The position numbers were made by a program, and so were the translations under genes. Under the pieces are notes generated by a model. It was not told where the DNA came from. It did no database searches and was given only the letters and a program-made list of their open reading frames with translations. A DNA stretch of 64,000 nt, from contig NZ_CP134609.1 of NCBI RefSeq assembly GCF_031844705.1, positions 806,001 to 870,000 on the forward strand. Reading direction: 5' to 3'. The stretch's first letter is position 1. Every line of letters starts with the position of its first letter. This document shows positions 24,021-33,537 of the stretch, piece by piece. This stretch comes from Streptomyces sp. ITFR-16. GTDB taxonomy: Bacteria > Actinomycetota > Actinomycetes > Streptomycetales > Streptomycetaceae.

Positions 24021-24878
24021 ATGAGTACTCTCCCGCCCCGCGCCGGACGCCGCTGCCACAACGCCCTCAACCCGGTCCACTCGACCGTCTACTTCTCCCC
24101 CGACCTCGGCAAGGAGTTCGCCGGCATCGGGATCGACGACCCCTCCGCCGCGTATTTCGCCGCCCGCGCGGCCGCCCTGGGCGCGGTCGGCGCGGGCACG
24201 GTCACCGCCGCCTTCTACAACTTCAACCACGAGCTGGTGGCCCGGCACGTGCCCGCCGTCTGGGAGACCGCGTCCCCGGAGACGGCCCTGGCGGCCCGGC
24301 TGCGCGCCGCCGACGCGACGCTGCGCCGGCTGCTCGGCGAGGAGGTCGTCGGCTCCCCCGAGATGGCGGAGGCCGCACGGCTCGCCCTGGACGCGACCGG
24401 GGGCTGTACGCGACACGCCCGGCCGCTGTACGCGGCGCACGCCGATCTCCCGGTGCCGGAGCAGCCGCACCTGGCGTACTGGCACGCGGCGACCCTGCTG
24501 CGCGAGCACCGGGGCGACGCCCATCTCGCCGCGCTGCTCGCCGCCGGGCTCGACCCGCTGGAGGCCCTGGTCAGCCACACCGCGACCGGCAAGGGCATGG
24601 CCCCGCGCTGGATCCTGGCCACCCGGGGCTGGCGCCGCACCGACTGGGAGGACGCGTCGGCGCGGCTGCGGGAGCGCGGACTGCTCACCGAGAGCGGCGA
24701 GTTGACGCAGGAGGGCACCGCGCTGCGGGCCGGCATCGAGGAGGCCACGGACCGGATGGACCTCGCCCCGTACGAGCACCTCGGCGGTGCGGGGGTGGCC
24801 CGGCTGACCGAACTGGCGCGCGGCTTCCTCGGCACGGCGCTGGCGGCGGGCGCGTTCCCGGCGTCCGCCACCGGCTGA
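24021..24878 (+). CDS. SCO6745-type helix-turn-helix protein
   Basis: The 285-residue protein matches what I remember of the actinobacterial SCO6745 family: HNALNPVHSTVYFSPDLGKEF near the N-terminus, AAFYNFNHELVARHVPAVW in the middle, and a C-terminal winged-helix-like segment (ALVSHTATGKGMAPRWILATRGW...RLRERGLL). No enzymatic motif is seen. It starts at ATG 24021, about 100 bp from the divergent GlxA-type regulator. It is probably a DNA- or ligand-binding protein; no function is established to my knowledge. Confidence 0.78.
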   Translation: MSTLPPRAGRRCHNALNPVHSTVYFSPDLGKEFAGIGIDDPSAAYFAARAAALGAVGAGTVTAAFYNFNHELVARHVPAVWETASPETALAARLRAADATLRRLLGEEVVGSPEMAEAARLALDATGGCTRHARPLYAAHADLPVPEQPHLAYWHAATLLREHRGDAHLAALLAAGLDPLEALVSHTATGKGMAPRWILATRGWRRTDWEDASARLRERGLLTESGELTQEGTALRAGIEEATDRMDLAPYEHLGGAGVARLTELARGFLGTALAAGAFPASATG

Positions 24879-25030
24879 CGGGCCCAACCTGCGGCAGGTG
24901 TGTCGGGCGGTCGGGCGACACGGCGCCCGGCCACCCGGCACAATGCAGGCGAGTGGCTCCGGGCCGGTCCGAACGGCCGTCCCCGGGCCCGACCAGCACA
25001 GCCAGCAGGAGAAGGCGAGTCGGTAGAACC

Positions 25031-27487
25031 GTGACGACGTCCATCGAAGGCAGGATCGCCGAGGAGCTCGGCGTACGCGAGCGACAGGTGAAGGCGGCCG
25101 TCGAGCTGCTCGACGGCGGATCGACCGTGCCGTTCATCGCGCGCTACCGCAAGGAAGCCACCGAGATGCTCGACGATGCGCAGCTGCGCACGCTCGAGGA
25201 ACGGCTCAGGTATCTGCGGGAGCTGGAGGAGCGCCGGGCGGCGGTCCTCGAGTCCGTACGGGAGCAGGGCAAGCTCGACGAGGCGCTGGAGGCGCAGATC
25301 CGGGCCGCCGACACGAAGGCGCGCCTCGAGGACATCTATCTGCCGTTCAAGCCGAAGCGGCGGACCAAGGCGCAGATCGCCCGGGAGGCCGGCCTCGAAC
25401 CGCTCGCCTCCGGGCTGCTCGACGACCCTTCGGTGGACCCGCTCACCGCGGCCGCCGCCTTCGTCGACGCGGACAAGGGCGTCGCGGACGCGGCGTCGGC
25501 CCTGGAGGGGGCCCGTGCCATCCTCACCGAGCGCTTCTCGGAGGACGCCGACCTGATCGGCGAGCTGCGTGAGCGCATGTGGGCGCGCGGGCGGCTGGTG
25601 GCCCGGGTGCGGGACGGCAAGGAGGAGGCGGGCGCCAAGTTCGCGGACTACTTCGACTTCGCCGAGCCGTTCACCGCGCTGCCCTCGCACCGGGTGCTGG
25701 CGATGCTGCGCGGCGAGAAGGAGGACGTCCTCGACCTGGTCCTGGAGCCGGAGGAGCCGTCCGGCACGCCCGGCCCGTCGAGCTACGAGAACATGGTGGC
25801 CCGGCGCTTCGGAGTGAACGACCGGGGGCGCCCCGGCGACAAGTGGCTCGGCGACACGGTCCGCTGGGCCTGGCGGACCCGGATCCTGGTGCACCTCGGC
25901 ATCGATCTGCGGCTGCGGCTGCGCACGGCGGCGGAGGACGAGGCGGTACGCGTCTTCGCGTCGAACCTGCGCGATCTGCTGCTCGCCGCGCCGGCCGGGA
26001 CCCGGGCCACGCTGGGGCTCGACCCCGGCTTCCGTACCGGTGTGAAGGTCGCCGTCGTCGATGCGACGGGCAAGGTGGTGGCGACCGAAGTCATCCACCC
26101 GCATGTGCCGGCCAACAAGTGGGACCAGTCGCTGGCGACGCTGGAGCGCCTCGCGCGGGAGCACCACGTCGACCTGATCGCCATCGGCAACGGCACGGCG
26201 TCACGCGAGACGGACAAGCTCGCCGGTGAACTGTGCGACAAGCATCCGGAGTTGAAGCTCACCAAGGTGATGGTCTCGGAGGCGGGTGCCTCCGTGTACT
26301 CGGCCTCGGCCTTCGCCTCCCAGGAACTCCCGGACATGGACGTGTCGTTGCGCGGGGCCGTCTCGATCGCGCGCCGCCTCCAGGACCCGCTGGCGGAGCT
26401 GGTGAAGATCGACCCGAAGTCGATCGGGGTCGGGCAGTACCAGCACGACCTGTCCGAGGTGAAGCTCTCGCGGTCGCTGGACGCGGTCGTCGAGGACTGT
26501 GTGAACGGGGTCGGGGTCGACGTCAACACCGCTTCGGCGCCACTGCTTTCACGGGTTTCCGGCATCGGCGCTGGGCTCGCGGAGAACATCGTCGCGCACC
26601 GCGACGCCAACGGTCCCTTCCGCTCCCGCAAGGGCCTCAAGGACGTGGCACGGCTGGGCCCGAAGGCGTACGAGCAGTGCGCGGGCTTCCTGCGGATCCG
26701 GGGCGACGACCCGCTGGACGCGTCCAGCGTGCACCCGGAGGCGTACCCGGTGGTGCGGGCGATGGTGAAGCGGACGGGCGCCGACGTCGCCTCGCTGATC
26801 GGCAACACGGGTGTGCTGCGGTCGCTGCGGGCGGACGACTTCGTGTCCGAGAAGTTCGGGCTGCCGACGGTCACCGACATCCTGAAGGAGCTGGAGAAGC
26901 CCGGCCGCGACCCGCGTCCCGCCTTCAAGACGGCCACCTTCAAGGAGGGTGTCGAGAAGATCGGCGACCTCGCGGACGGGATGGTGCTGGAAGGGGTCGT
27001 GACGAACGTCGCGGCGTTCGGCGCGTTCGTGGACATCGGGGTGCATCAGGACGGGCTGGTGCATGTGTCGGCCATGTCCCGGACCTTCGTGAAGGATCCG
27101 CGGGATGTGGTGAAGCCGGGGGACGTCGTCCGGGTCAAGGTCATGGAGGTCGACATCCCGCGCAAGCGGATCTCGTTGACGTTGCGGCTGGACGACGAGG
27201 CGGGGGCCGCCTCCGGCGGCGCCGGGGCCGGCTCCGGCGGCGAGCGGGGGTCGCGGCCGCCTCGGCAGCGGCAGGGCCAGGGGCAGCGGCAGGGCGGCGG
27301 CGCGGGTGCGGGCGCGCGCGGCGGCCAGGGCGGTCAGGGCGGTCAGGGGCGTGAGCGGCGTGGTGGCGGCGGTGGCGGCGGTGGCGGTCGCCCTGCTTCG
27401 GGTGCGGCTCCGGCGAACGGGGCCATGGCCGACGCGTTGCGCCGGGCAGGGCTGTTGAAGCCGGAGGAGGGTGGCAGGAAGCGGTGA
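25031..27487 (+). CDS. tex: RNA-binding transcription accessory protein Tex
   Basis: The 818-residue Tex-family protein begins with the N-terminal HTH region (ELGVRERQVKAAVELLDGGSTVPFIARYRKEAT). The YqgF/RNase-H-like domain contains TLGLDPGFRTGVKVAVVD. The helix-hairpin-helix pair includes VGVDVNTASAPLLSRVSGIGAGLAENIV-type sequence, and a C-terminal S1 domain reads GMVLEGVVTNVAAFGAFVDIGVHQDGLVHVS in successive stretches. It ends in a long Gly/Arg/Gln-rich tail (about 90 residues), longer than in enterobacterial Tex and RGG-box-like. The GTG at 25031 is chosen from family alignment memory; a GGAGAAGG lies 16 bases upstream. Confidence 0.94.
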   Translation: MTTSIEGRIAEELGVRERQVKAAVELLDGGSTVPFIARYRKEATEMLDDAQLRTLEERLRYLRELEERRAAVLESVREQGKLDEALEAQIRAADTKARLEDIYLPFKPKRRTKAQIAREAGLEPLASGLLDDPSVDPLTAAAAFVDADKGVADAASALEGARAILTERFSEDADLIGELRERMWARGRLVARVRDGKEEAGAKFADYFDFAEPFTALPSHRVLAMLRGEKEDVLDLVLEPEEPSGTPGPSSYENMVARRFGVNDRGRPGDKWLGDTVRWAWRTRILVHLGIDLRLRLRTAAEDEAVRVFASNLRDLLLAAPAGTRATLGLDPGFRTGVKVAVVDATGKVVATEVIHPHVPANKWDQSLATLERLAREHHVDLIAIGNGTASRETDKLAGELCDKHPELKLTKVMVSEAGASVYSASAFASQELPDMDVSLRGAVSIARRLQDPLAELVKIDPKSIGVGQYQHDLSEVKLSRSLDAVVEDCVNGVGVDVNTASAPLLSRVSGIGAGLAENIVAHRDANGPFRSRKGLKDVARLGPKAYEQCAGFLRIRGDDPLDASSVHPEAYPVVRAMVKRTGADVASLIGNTGVLRSLRADDFVSEKFGLPTVTDILKELEKPGRDPRPAFKTATFKEGVEKIGDLADGMVLEGVVTNVAAFGAFVDIGVHQDGLVHVSAMSRTFVKDPRDVVKPGDVVRVKVMEVDIPRKRISLTLRLDDEAGAASGGAGAGSGGERGSRPPRQRQGQGQRQGGGAGAGARGGQGGQGGQGRERRGGGGGGGGGRPASGAAPANGAMADALRRAGLLKPEEGGRKR
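27323..27388 (+). repeat. Short tandem repeats in the tex 3' end
   Basis: Three 9-bp units of the GGTCAGGGC type (27323-27349) encode Gly-Gln-Gly, and three of the GGTGGCGGC type (27362-27388) encode Gly runs in the Tex tail. Such repeats are prone to unit gain or loss. Confidence 0.75.
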
Positions 27488-27656
27488 GCGGTACGTAGTA
27501 CGCGGCACCCGGTCCGGGCTTGGGGCGGGGTGGGGAGAGGTTCGCCTGCGGCGGGCCTTCTCCCCGCCCCGCCCCTTCTCGTGTCCGTGGCTCCGCCCCG
27601 GACCCCGCTCCTCAGACGCCGGAGGGGCTGAAATGAGACCCCCGGCGCCACATCCG

Positions 27657-27670
27657 CTCGGTATACCAAG
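27657..27670. promoter_or_regulatory. GntR-type operator copy 1 (transporter promoter)
   Basis: CTCGGTATACCAAG, with a perfect GGTATACC core and one mismatch in the outer arms. The same core appears at 27794-27801 and, as GGCATACC, near 37.0 and 37.1 kb. It fits the FadR-type TnGTnnnACnA pattern bound by GntR/FCD regulators. Confidence 0.65.
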
Positions 27671-27790
27671 TCGGTTTCGAGTCACGAAATCCGCCCGTGC
27701 CCAACTGCGGCATCCGCCCCTTTTTGTGTGGCCAAATACGCTGCAAAAACGGCAAACAAGGCCGTCGGAGCCCGATCGAGGCCCGACGCG

Positions 27791-27804
27791 CTTGGTATAC
27801 CGTT
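27791..27804. promoter_or_regulatory. GntR-type operator copy 2 (transporter promoter)
   Basis: CTTGGTATACCGTT, with a perfect GGTATACC core and a full CTT left arm. It lies 69 bp before the ATG of the binding-protein gene, so a bound regulator could block transcription. Confidence 0.65.
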
Positions 27805-27872
27805 GCGCCTCAACGCGTACCCACGTCGGTACCCGTCCTGCCGCCCTGCCGTCCTCAAGGAGGCTTGATCCC

Positions 27873-29483
27873 ATGCGTCGAATTCCGGCCGCTCTGTCGG
27901 TGGCCGCACTGCTGGCGATCACCACCGCATGCAGTTCGCTCTCCCCGCCCGGCAAAGAGACCACCGCTCAGGCGCGGCTCACCGACCTGCGTCCCGTACG
28001 CGACGGCGGCACGGTCACCATCGGGCTGAAGTCCGATCCCGACATGCTGGACCCCAGCCTCACGACCACCCTCGTCGCGCGCACCGTGTTCACGTCCATG
28101 TGCGAGCAGCTCTACGACGTGGACCAGAACAACAAGTTCGTCCCGCAGCTCGCCGCCTCGATGCCGAAGATCACCGACGGCGGGAAGACCTTCACCTTCG
28201 ATGTCCGCAAGGACGCCACCTTCAGTGACGGCGCGCGTCTGGACGCCCGGGCGGTGAAGACCTCCCTCGACCGGCATCTGCATCTGCGCGGATCCGGGCG
28301 CGCCTCCGAGATCGACTCGGTGAAGAAAGTGACGGCCGTCGGCCCGTACACCGTGCGGCTCTCGCTGAGCCATCCCGACGTACCGCTGCTGGGGCGGCTC
28401 GCCAACACCGCCGGGCTGATCATGTCGCCCAAGGCGCTGAAGACGTACGGGGCGAAGTTCGCGACGCACCCCTCGTGCGTCGGCCCGTTCCGGTACGAGA
28501 AGCGGGTCGTCGGTGACCGGATCGAGCTGGCGAAGGACCCGCTGTACTACGACGCGGACAAGGTCCACCTCGACCGCGTGATCTACAAAACGATCACCGA
28601 CGGCAACATCCGGATGGCCAACATACGCTCCGGTGACGTCCAGATCGGCGACCAGATGGGCCCGGTCGAGGTGCGCAACTCGATGGGCGAGAAGGGCCTC
28701 CAGCTCCTCAACACCCCCTCGCTGGGCTACATGGCGCTCACCCTCAACGTCGGCAACGCGCACGGCATCGACCAGAAGGCCAGTCCCGTCGACAGCCCCT
28801 TCGGCCGCGATGTGCGCGTCCGGGAGGCCTTCGACCTGTCGCTGGACCGCACGCTGATCAACAAGCTGGTCTTCCAGGGGATGTACGAGCCGGCCTGCGG
28901 CCCCGTACCGCCGGGGACTCCGCTCAGTTCGCCGATCACCTGCCCGAAGCGGGACGTGCCGAAGGCCAAGCGGCTGCTGAAGGCGGCCGGGGTGAAGACG
29001 CCGGTGCCGCTGGAGCTGATGATCAACACCACCCCGGAGGACAGCCGTCTCGGCCAGGTCGTACAGGCCATGGCGGCCGACGCCGGATTCTCCGTGCGGC
29101 TGCGGCCCACCGAGTTCGCCACCGGGCTGACCCGGACCCTCGCGGGCGACTTCGAGGCGCGGACCGGCGGCTGGGGCGGCCAGCCCGACCCCGCGGGCAA
29201 CATCGACAGCCTCGTGGGCACCACCGGCAGCAACAACCAGGGCAAGCTCTCGGACCCCGAGATCGACCGCCTGATCGTCGAGGGCCGCAGCACGTCGGAC
29301 ATCGCCGAACGCCGCGAGATCTACCGCAGGCTCACCGTCGCGATCAACAAGCAGCACGGCGTCATCTACCTCTACCGGAACATCAACTACGTCTCCGCCT
29401 CGCAGGACGTGAGCGGCCTCAAGCTCTCCGGTGACGGCCTGATCAGGGTCAAGGAAGCCGGATACACGAAGGGGAGCCGGTGA
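27873..29483 (+). CDS. ABC transporter substrate-binding lipoprotein (SBP family 5)
   Basis: The 536-residue extracytoplasmic binding protein captures the substrate for the following permeases. A lipoprotein signal peptide is visible (MRRIPAALSVAALLAITTAC, lipid-bearing Cys20). The mature part has the family-5 pattern: GGTVTIGLKSDPDMLDPS near residue 47, DGGKTFTFDVRKDATFSDG, and VREAFDLSLDRTLINKLVFQGMYEPA in pieces near 330. Family 5 carries oligopeptides, opines, nickel chelates and other small amines, so ligand identity is open. AAGGAGG precedes the ATG. The stop overlaps the next gene as GTGA. Upstream operators suggest GntR control. Confidence 0.92.
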   Translation: MRRIPAALSVAALLAITTACSSLSPPGKETTAQARLTDLRPVRDGGTVTIGLKSDPDMLDPSLTTTLVARTVFTSMCEQLYDVDQNNKFVPQLAASMPKITDGGKTFTFDVRKDATFSDGARLDARAVKTSLDRHLHLRGSGRASEIDSVKKVTAVGPYTVRLSLSHPDVPLLGRLANTAGLIMSPKALKTYGAKFATHPSCVGPFRYEKRVVGDRIELAKDPLYYDADKVHLDRVIYKTITDGNIRMANIRSGDVQIGDQMGPVEVRNSMGEKGLQLLNTPSLGYMALTLNVGNAHGIDQKASPVDSPFGRDVRVREAFDLSLDRTLINKLVFQGMYEPACGPVPPGTPLSSPITCPKRDVPKAKRLLKAAGVKTPVPLELMINTTPEDSRLGQVVQAMAADAGFSVRLRPTEFATGLTRTLAGDFEARTGGWGGQPDPAGNIDSLVGTTGSNNQGKLSDPEIDRLIVEGRSTSDIAERREIYRRLTVAINKQHGVIYLYRNINYVSASQDVSGLKLSGDGLIRVKEAGYTKGSR

Positions 29484-30454
29484 AGACCCTCCGCCCACTG
29501 CTCACGTCGTACGTGAGCCGCCGGATCGGCATGTCCCTGGTGACCATGGTGCTGGTCAGCATCACCGTGTTCTTCGGGGTGCGCGCGATGCCCGGCGACA
29601 CCGCCCAGGCCCTGGCCGGTGAACAGACCTCCCCGGAGGTCCTGGCCGCGATCCGCTCCGAGTACGGCCTCGACGACAACATCGCCGTCCAGTACTGGCG
29701 TTACGTCAGCAACGCGGCCACCGGCGACTTCGGCACCTCGGCCAGGACCGGACTCCCGGTGCTCGACTCGATCACCCAGGCCCTGCCCATCACGCTCGAA
29801 CTGGCCGCGCTCTCCCTGCTGATGGCCGTCGTCGTCGGGATCGGGGCCGGTGTCATGGCGGCCGTCCGGCGCGGAAAGCCCGAGGAGTGGCTGGCCAACG
29901 GCATCGCGCTGCTGGGCATGTCGGTGCCCGCGTTCTGGCTCGGCATCGTGCTGGTACTGGTCTTCGCCATCGCCATGCCGGTGTTCGCCGCCTCCGGTTT
30001 CGTACCGTTCAGCACCGATCCGCTGGAGAACCTGCGGCGGCTGGTGCTGCCCGCTGTGGTGCTCGGCTCCGGTCTCGCCGCGGTGGTGATGCGCCAGACC
30101 AGGGCGGCGATGATCGACGCGATGTCCTCGGACTACGTGCGCACCGCACGGGCCAAGGGGCTGGGCCCGGCCGCCGTGATCGGCCGGCACGGGCTGCGCA
30201 ACTCGCTCGTCACCGTCATCACCGTGCTGGGTCTCCAGCTCGGCCATCTGATCTCCGGTGCCGTCGTCACCGAGCAGGTCTTCGTCCTGCCGGGCTTCGG
30301 CAAGCTCACCATCGACGCGGTCTTCACCCGTGACTACGCGATGGTCCAGGGCGTCGTCCTGTTCACCTCGGCCGCCTACATCCTGATCAACCTGCTGGTC
30401 GACTTCCTGTACTCGGTGGTCGACCCGCGCATCCGGCTCGGAGGTTCCCGATGA
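29480..30454 (+). CDS. ABC transporter permease (DppB/OppB type)
   Basis: The 324-residue permease has an N-terminal signal-anchor helix (ISRR-like SRRIGMSLVTMVLVSITVFF), the conserved RAMPGDTAQALAG loop, then about five further helices. The EAA-like loop for the ATPase reads YVRTARAKGLGPAAVIGRHGLRNS. It starts with GTG overlapping the binding-protein stop and its own stop overlaps the second permease, indicating tight translational coupling. Confidence 0.92.
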   Translation: MKTLRPLLTSYVSRRIGMSLVTMVLVSITVFFGVRAMPGDTAQALAGEQTSPEVLAAIRSEYGLDDNIAVQYWRYVSNAATGDFGTSARTGLPVLDSITQALPITLELAALSLLMAVVVGIGAGVMAAVRRGKPEEWLANGIALLGMSVPAFWLGIVLVLVFAIAMPVFAASGFVPFSTDPLENLRRLVLPAVVLGSGLAAVVMRQTRAAMIDAMSSDYVRTARAKGLGPAAVIGRHGLRNSLVTVITVLGLQLGHLISGAVVTEQVFVLPGFGKLTIDAVFTRDYAMVQGVVLFTSAAYILINLLVDFLYSVVDPRIRLGGSR

Positions 30455-31359
30455 CCCTCGCCCCGTCCACGGCGCCGCCCGCCGCCGCGGCCCCCGCGCC
30501 GCGGCCCGGCGTCCGTGCCGCACGGCTCCTCACCTCGCTGCGCCGGCTGCGGCGCAACCGGCTGGCGCTGGTGGGGGCGGTGCTGTCGGCGGTGTTCGTG
30601 CTCGTCGCGCTGCTCTCACCGCTGCTCGCCCCCTACGACCCGGCCCGGCCGGACTTCGACGCGGCGCTGATGGAGCCGAGCTGGTCGCACTGGCTCGGCA
30701 CGGACGACCTGGGCCGCGACCAGCTCTCCCGGGTCCTGGTCGGCGTCACCGCGTCCATGCAGGTCGGAGTGCTGGCCGTGCTGCTGGCCTTCGTCGTCGC
30801 CGTCCCGCTCGGACTGGTGGCCGGCTACTACGGCCGGTTCGCCGACACGGTGGTCTCGCGGCTCACCGACACCATGCTCGCGTTCCCCTTCCTGGTCCTC
30901 GCAGTGGGTCTCGCCGCCGTCATGGGGCCCTCGCTGGAGAACGCGACCATCGCGATCGGCATCTCGCAGATCCCCGGGATCGTCCGTGTCACCCGGGCCG
31001 AGACGCTGCGGCTCAAGCATCTGGACTACGTCGGCGCCGCCGTGGCCAACGGCGGCGGCGACGGGGTGATCCTGTTCCGCCACATCCTGCCCAACGCCAC
31101 CTCGACACTGATCGTGCAGGCCACCGTCGGCATCCCGTCCGCCATCATCGGCGAGGCGGTGCTCAGCTTCCTCGGCCTCGGGGTGCAGCCGCCCTCCCCC
31201 TCGCTCGGCGTGATGCTCTCCAGCGCCCAGCCCTTCATCGCGGACGCGCCCTGGATGGCGGTCTTCCCCGGCCTGGTCATCGTGCTCGCCACCCTGGCGT
31301 TCAACCTGCTCGGTGACGGCGTACGCGACATCCTCGACCCCCGCGGAGGTTCCCGGTGA
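30451..31359 (+). CDS. ABC transporter permease (DppC/OppC type)
   Basis: The 302-residue second permease shows the OppC pattern: RRNRLALVGAVLSAVFVLVALLSPLLAPYDP-type first helix, WLGTDDLGRDQLSRVLVG, and the EAA loop LDYVGAAVANGGGDGVILFRHILPN. A proline/alanine-rich leader (residues 5-22) is unusual but common in Streptomyces homologues. ATGA and GTGA overlaps bind it to its neighbours in the operon. Confidence 0.92.
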   Translation: MTLAPSTAPPAAAAPAPRPGVRAARLLTSLRRLRRNRLALVGAVLSAVFVLVALLSPLLAPYDPARPDFDAALMEPSWSHWLGTDDLGRDQLSRVLVGVTASMQVGVLAVLLAFVVAVPLGLVAGYYGRFADTVVSRLTDTMLAFPFLVLAVGLAAVMGPSLENATIAIGISQIPGIVRVTRAETLRLKHLDYVGAAVANGGGDGVILFRHILPNATSTLIVQATVGIPSAIIGEAVLSFLGLGVQPPSPSLGVMLSSAQPFIADAPWMAVFPGLVIVLATLAFNLLGDGVRDILDPRGGSR

Positions 31360-32432
31360 CCGAAGTCGAAACGTCCACCGCCCCCCGGCCCGCCGGGGCC
31401 GGCGCCCCCGAGCCGGTGCTGCGGGTGCGGGACCTGTCGGTGGCCTTCCACGGCGCCGAACGCACCGTGCACGCCGTGGACGGCGTCTCCTACGATCTGG
31501 CGCCCGGCGAGGTGCTGGCGGTGGTCGGCGAGTCCGGCTGCGGGAAGTCCGTCACCTCCATGGCCGTGATGGGGCTGCTGCCGCCGACCGCCCGGGTCGG
31601 CGGGTCGATCACCCTGGACGGCCGGGAGCTGGTCGGCGCCCCCGAGAAGGAGCTGCGGTCGCTGCGCGGCCGCCGTCTCTCGATGATCTTCCAGGAGCCG
31701 ATGACCTCGCTCAACCCGGTGCTCACCATCGGGCGGCAGATCACCGAAGTCCTGCGCAGGCACCAGGGGCTGAGCCGCGGCGAGGCCCGGGAGCGGGCCG
31801 TCGAACTGCTCGGCGTCGTCGGCATCCCCGCGCCGCGCAAGCGGGTCGACGAATATCCGCACCAGCTCTCCGGCGGCATGCGGCAGCGCGTCATGATCGC
31901 CATCGCGGTGGCCTGCGACCCGGCGGTGCTGATCGCCGACGAGCCGACCACCGCCCTCGACGTCACGGTGCAGGCGGGCATCCTCGACGTGCTCCGCTCG
32001 CTGCGGGACCGCCTCGGCACCGCCATCGTCCTGATCACCCATGACCTCGGGGTGGTCGCGGACACGGCGGACCGGGTCCTGGTGATGTACGCGGGCCGCC
32101 CCGTCGAACAGGCCTCGGTGGACGAGCTGTTCGGCGCGCCGCAGCACCCGTACACCCGGGGGCTGCTCGGCGCCGTCCTGCGTCCCGGCAGCCGGGGCGC
32201 GGGCGGCCGGGCGCGGCTGAACGAGATACCCGGGCTCGTGCCCGATCTGCGCGAGCAGCCCAAGGGGTGCAGTTTCGCGCCGCGTTGCGCCTCGGCCGAC
32301 GACATCTGTCTGACCGGCCGCCCGCCGCTCGAACGGTCCGGCGGCACGCATCCGACCGCCTGTCACCACCCGTCCGGAGCGGCCGCGTCCGGCCCGTCCC
32401 GGCCCGACGCGAACAAGGGAGCCGTCCGATGA
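31356..32432 (+). CDS. ABC transporter ATP-binding protein (DppD/OppD type)
   Basis: The 358-residue ATPase has Walker [10 protein letters not shown], signature LSGGMRQRV and Walker [14 protein letters not shown], plus the C-terminal oligopeptide/dipeptide extension ([15 protein letters not shown] and a [15 protein letters not shown] stretch). In OppD/DppD proteins such a cysteine-bearing tail can hold an iron-sulfur cluster; here Cys residues fall in CSFAPRC and DDIC, so that is plausible. It overlaps the permease and the next ATPase gene. Confidence 0.93.
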   Translation: MTEVETSTAPRPAGAGAPEPVLRVRDLSVAFHGAERTVHAVDGVSYDLAPGEVLAVVGESGCGKSVTSMAVMGLLPPTARVGGSITLDGRELVGAPEKELRSLRGRRLSMIFQEPMTSLNPVLTIGRQITEVLRRHQGLSRGEARERAVELLGVVGIPAPRKRVDEYPHQLSGGMRQRVMIAIAVACDPAVLIADEPTTALDVTVQAGILDVLRSLRDRLGTAIVLITHDLGVVADTADRVLVMYAGRPVEQASVDELFGAPQHPYTRGLLGAVLRPGSRGAGGRARLNEIPGLVPDLREQPKGCSFAPRCASADDICLTGRPPLERSGGTHPTACHHPSGAAASGPSRPDANKGAVR

Positions 32433-33460
32433 GCGCCGGCAGCGAAGCACCGACCGTCACCCCCGTGCTGGCCGTGCGCGATCTCAAGCGGCACTTCGAC
32501 GGGGCCGGCGGCACCGTGAAGGCCGTGGACGGGGTGTCGTTGACGATCCTGCCCGGTGAGGTCGTCGGCCTCGTCGGGGAGTCGGGCAGCGGCAAGTCCA
32601 CCGTGGGGCGCTGTGTGGTCCGGCTCGACCGTCCGACCGACGGCCGGGTGGAGATCAACGGCACGGATGTCACCGCGCTCCCGCCCCGCGCGCTCAGGCC
32701 GTTGCGCAAGGACTTCCACCTGGTGTTCCAGGACCCCTCGTCCTCGCTCAACCCTCGGATGACGATCCGCCGGATCATCGCGGAGCCCTTGCGGCTGCAC
32801 GGTCTGGCGACCCGCGCCGAGGCGGCCCGCCGGGTGGACGAACTCCTCGCCCAGGTGGGGCTGCGGCCCGAACTGGCCGACCGCAACCCGCACGAGCTCT
32901 CCGGCGGCCAGCGTCAGCGCGTCTCCATCGCGCGGGCCCTGGCGGTCGATCCGGCGCTCCTGGTGGCCGACGAGCCGACCTCGGCGCTCGACGTGTCCGT
33001 CCAGGCCTCCGTCCTCAACCTCCTCGCGGACCTGCAACGCGACCGGGGCTTCGGCTGCCTGTTCATCACGCACGACCTGGCGGCCGTGGAGTATCTCGCG
33101 GACCGCATCGCGGTGATGTACCTGGGCCGGATCGTCGAACAGGCCCCGGCCGCCGAGCTGTTCGCCGCACCGAAGCATCCGTACACCCAGGCGCTGCTGT
33201 CCGCGGCGCCCGTGCCCGACCCGGCCGAGCAGCGCGGCCGGCGCCGGATCGTGCTCGGCGGCGACCTGCCCAGCCCGCTGGACCCGCCGCCCGGCTGCCA
33301 CTTTCACACCCGCTGCCCGCTGGCCACCGACCGGTGCCGTACCGAGGCGCCCGTGCTGCGCACGCTGACCGCCGGGGGCGCGCCCCGGGAGGTGGCCTGC
33401 CATCTCGTCGCGGACGACGGCAGTGTGCCGGACGCCGCGAAGGCGGTAGCGGCGGTCTGA
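32429..33460 (+). CDS. ABC transporter ATP-binding protein (DppF/OppF type)
   Basis: The 343-residue partner ATPase has Walker A GESGSGKST, the family's FQDPSSSLNPRM, signature LSGGQRQRV and Walker B ALLVADEPTSALD. The C-terminal extension contains HPYTQALLSAAPVPDP and GCHFHTRCPLATDRC. It closes the five-gene uptake operon; the ATG at 32429 overlaps the previous stop as ATGA. A strong bidirectional terminator begins 21 bp downstream. Confidence 0.93.
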   Translation: MSAGSEAPTVTPVLAVRDLKRHFDGAGGTVKAVDGVSLTILPGEVVGLVGESGSGKSTVGRCVVRLDRPTDGRVEINGTDVTALPPRALRPLRKDFHLVFQDPSSSLNPRMTIRRIIAEPLRLHGLATRAEAARRVDELLAQVGLRPELADRNPHELSGGQRQRVSIARALAVDPALLVADEPTSALDVSVQASVLNLLADLQRDRGFGCLFITHDLAAVEYLADRIAVMYLGRIVEQAPAAELFAAPKHPYTQALLSAAPVPDPAEQRGRRRIVLGGDLPSPLDPPPGCHFHTRCPLATDRCRTEAPVLRTLTAGGAPREVACHLVADDGSVPDAAKAVAAV

Positions 33461-33480
33461 CCCCGGAGTCCGGACGCCGC

Positions 33481-33526
33481 ACACGCCGGAGCCCGTCCAC
33501 CGGTCGGTGGACGGGCTCCGGCGTGT
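33481..33526. terminator. Bidirectional terminator between transporter and amidohydrolase operons
   Basis: A perfect 22-bp inverted repeat (arm begins ACACGCCGGAGCCCGTCC) closes on 2 bases at most, between the convergent stops at 33460 and 33538. It should end transcription in both directions. Confidence 0.85.
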
Positions 33527-33537
33527 GGTGGGCGGGG

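Larger units (their letters stand above)
27488..27872. other. Regulatory region upstream of the ABC transporter operon
   Basis: About 385 bp without a gene. The first 130 bp hold GC-rich sequence that probably terminates tex. The rest holds two copies of a GGTATACC-centred palindrome, 134 bp apart centre to centre, and ends in a strong AAGGAGG ribosome site for the binding-protein gene. A poly-T/A-rich patch (CCCCTTTTTGTGTGG, 27716-27730) lies between the operators. I could not assign a sure -35/-10 pair; the second palindrome may itself overlap the promoter. Confidence 0.6.

Noticed and set aside
22902..24941. A 679-residue reading of the GlxA-type regulator
   Set aside because: The extra N-terminus is antisense to the SCO6745-type gene; DJ-1 homology begins at the ATG near 23885.
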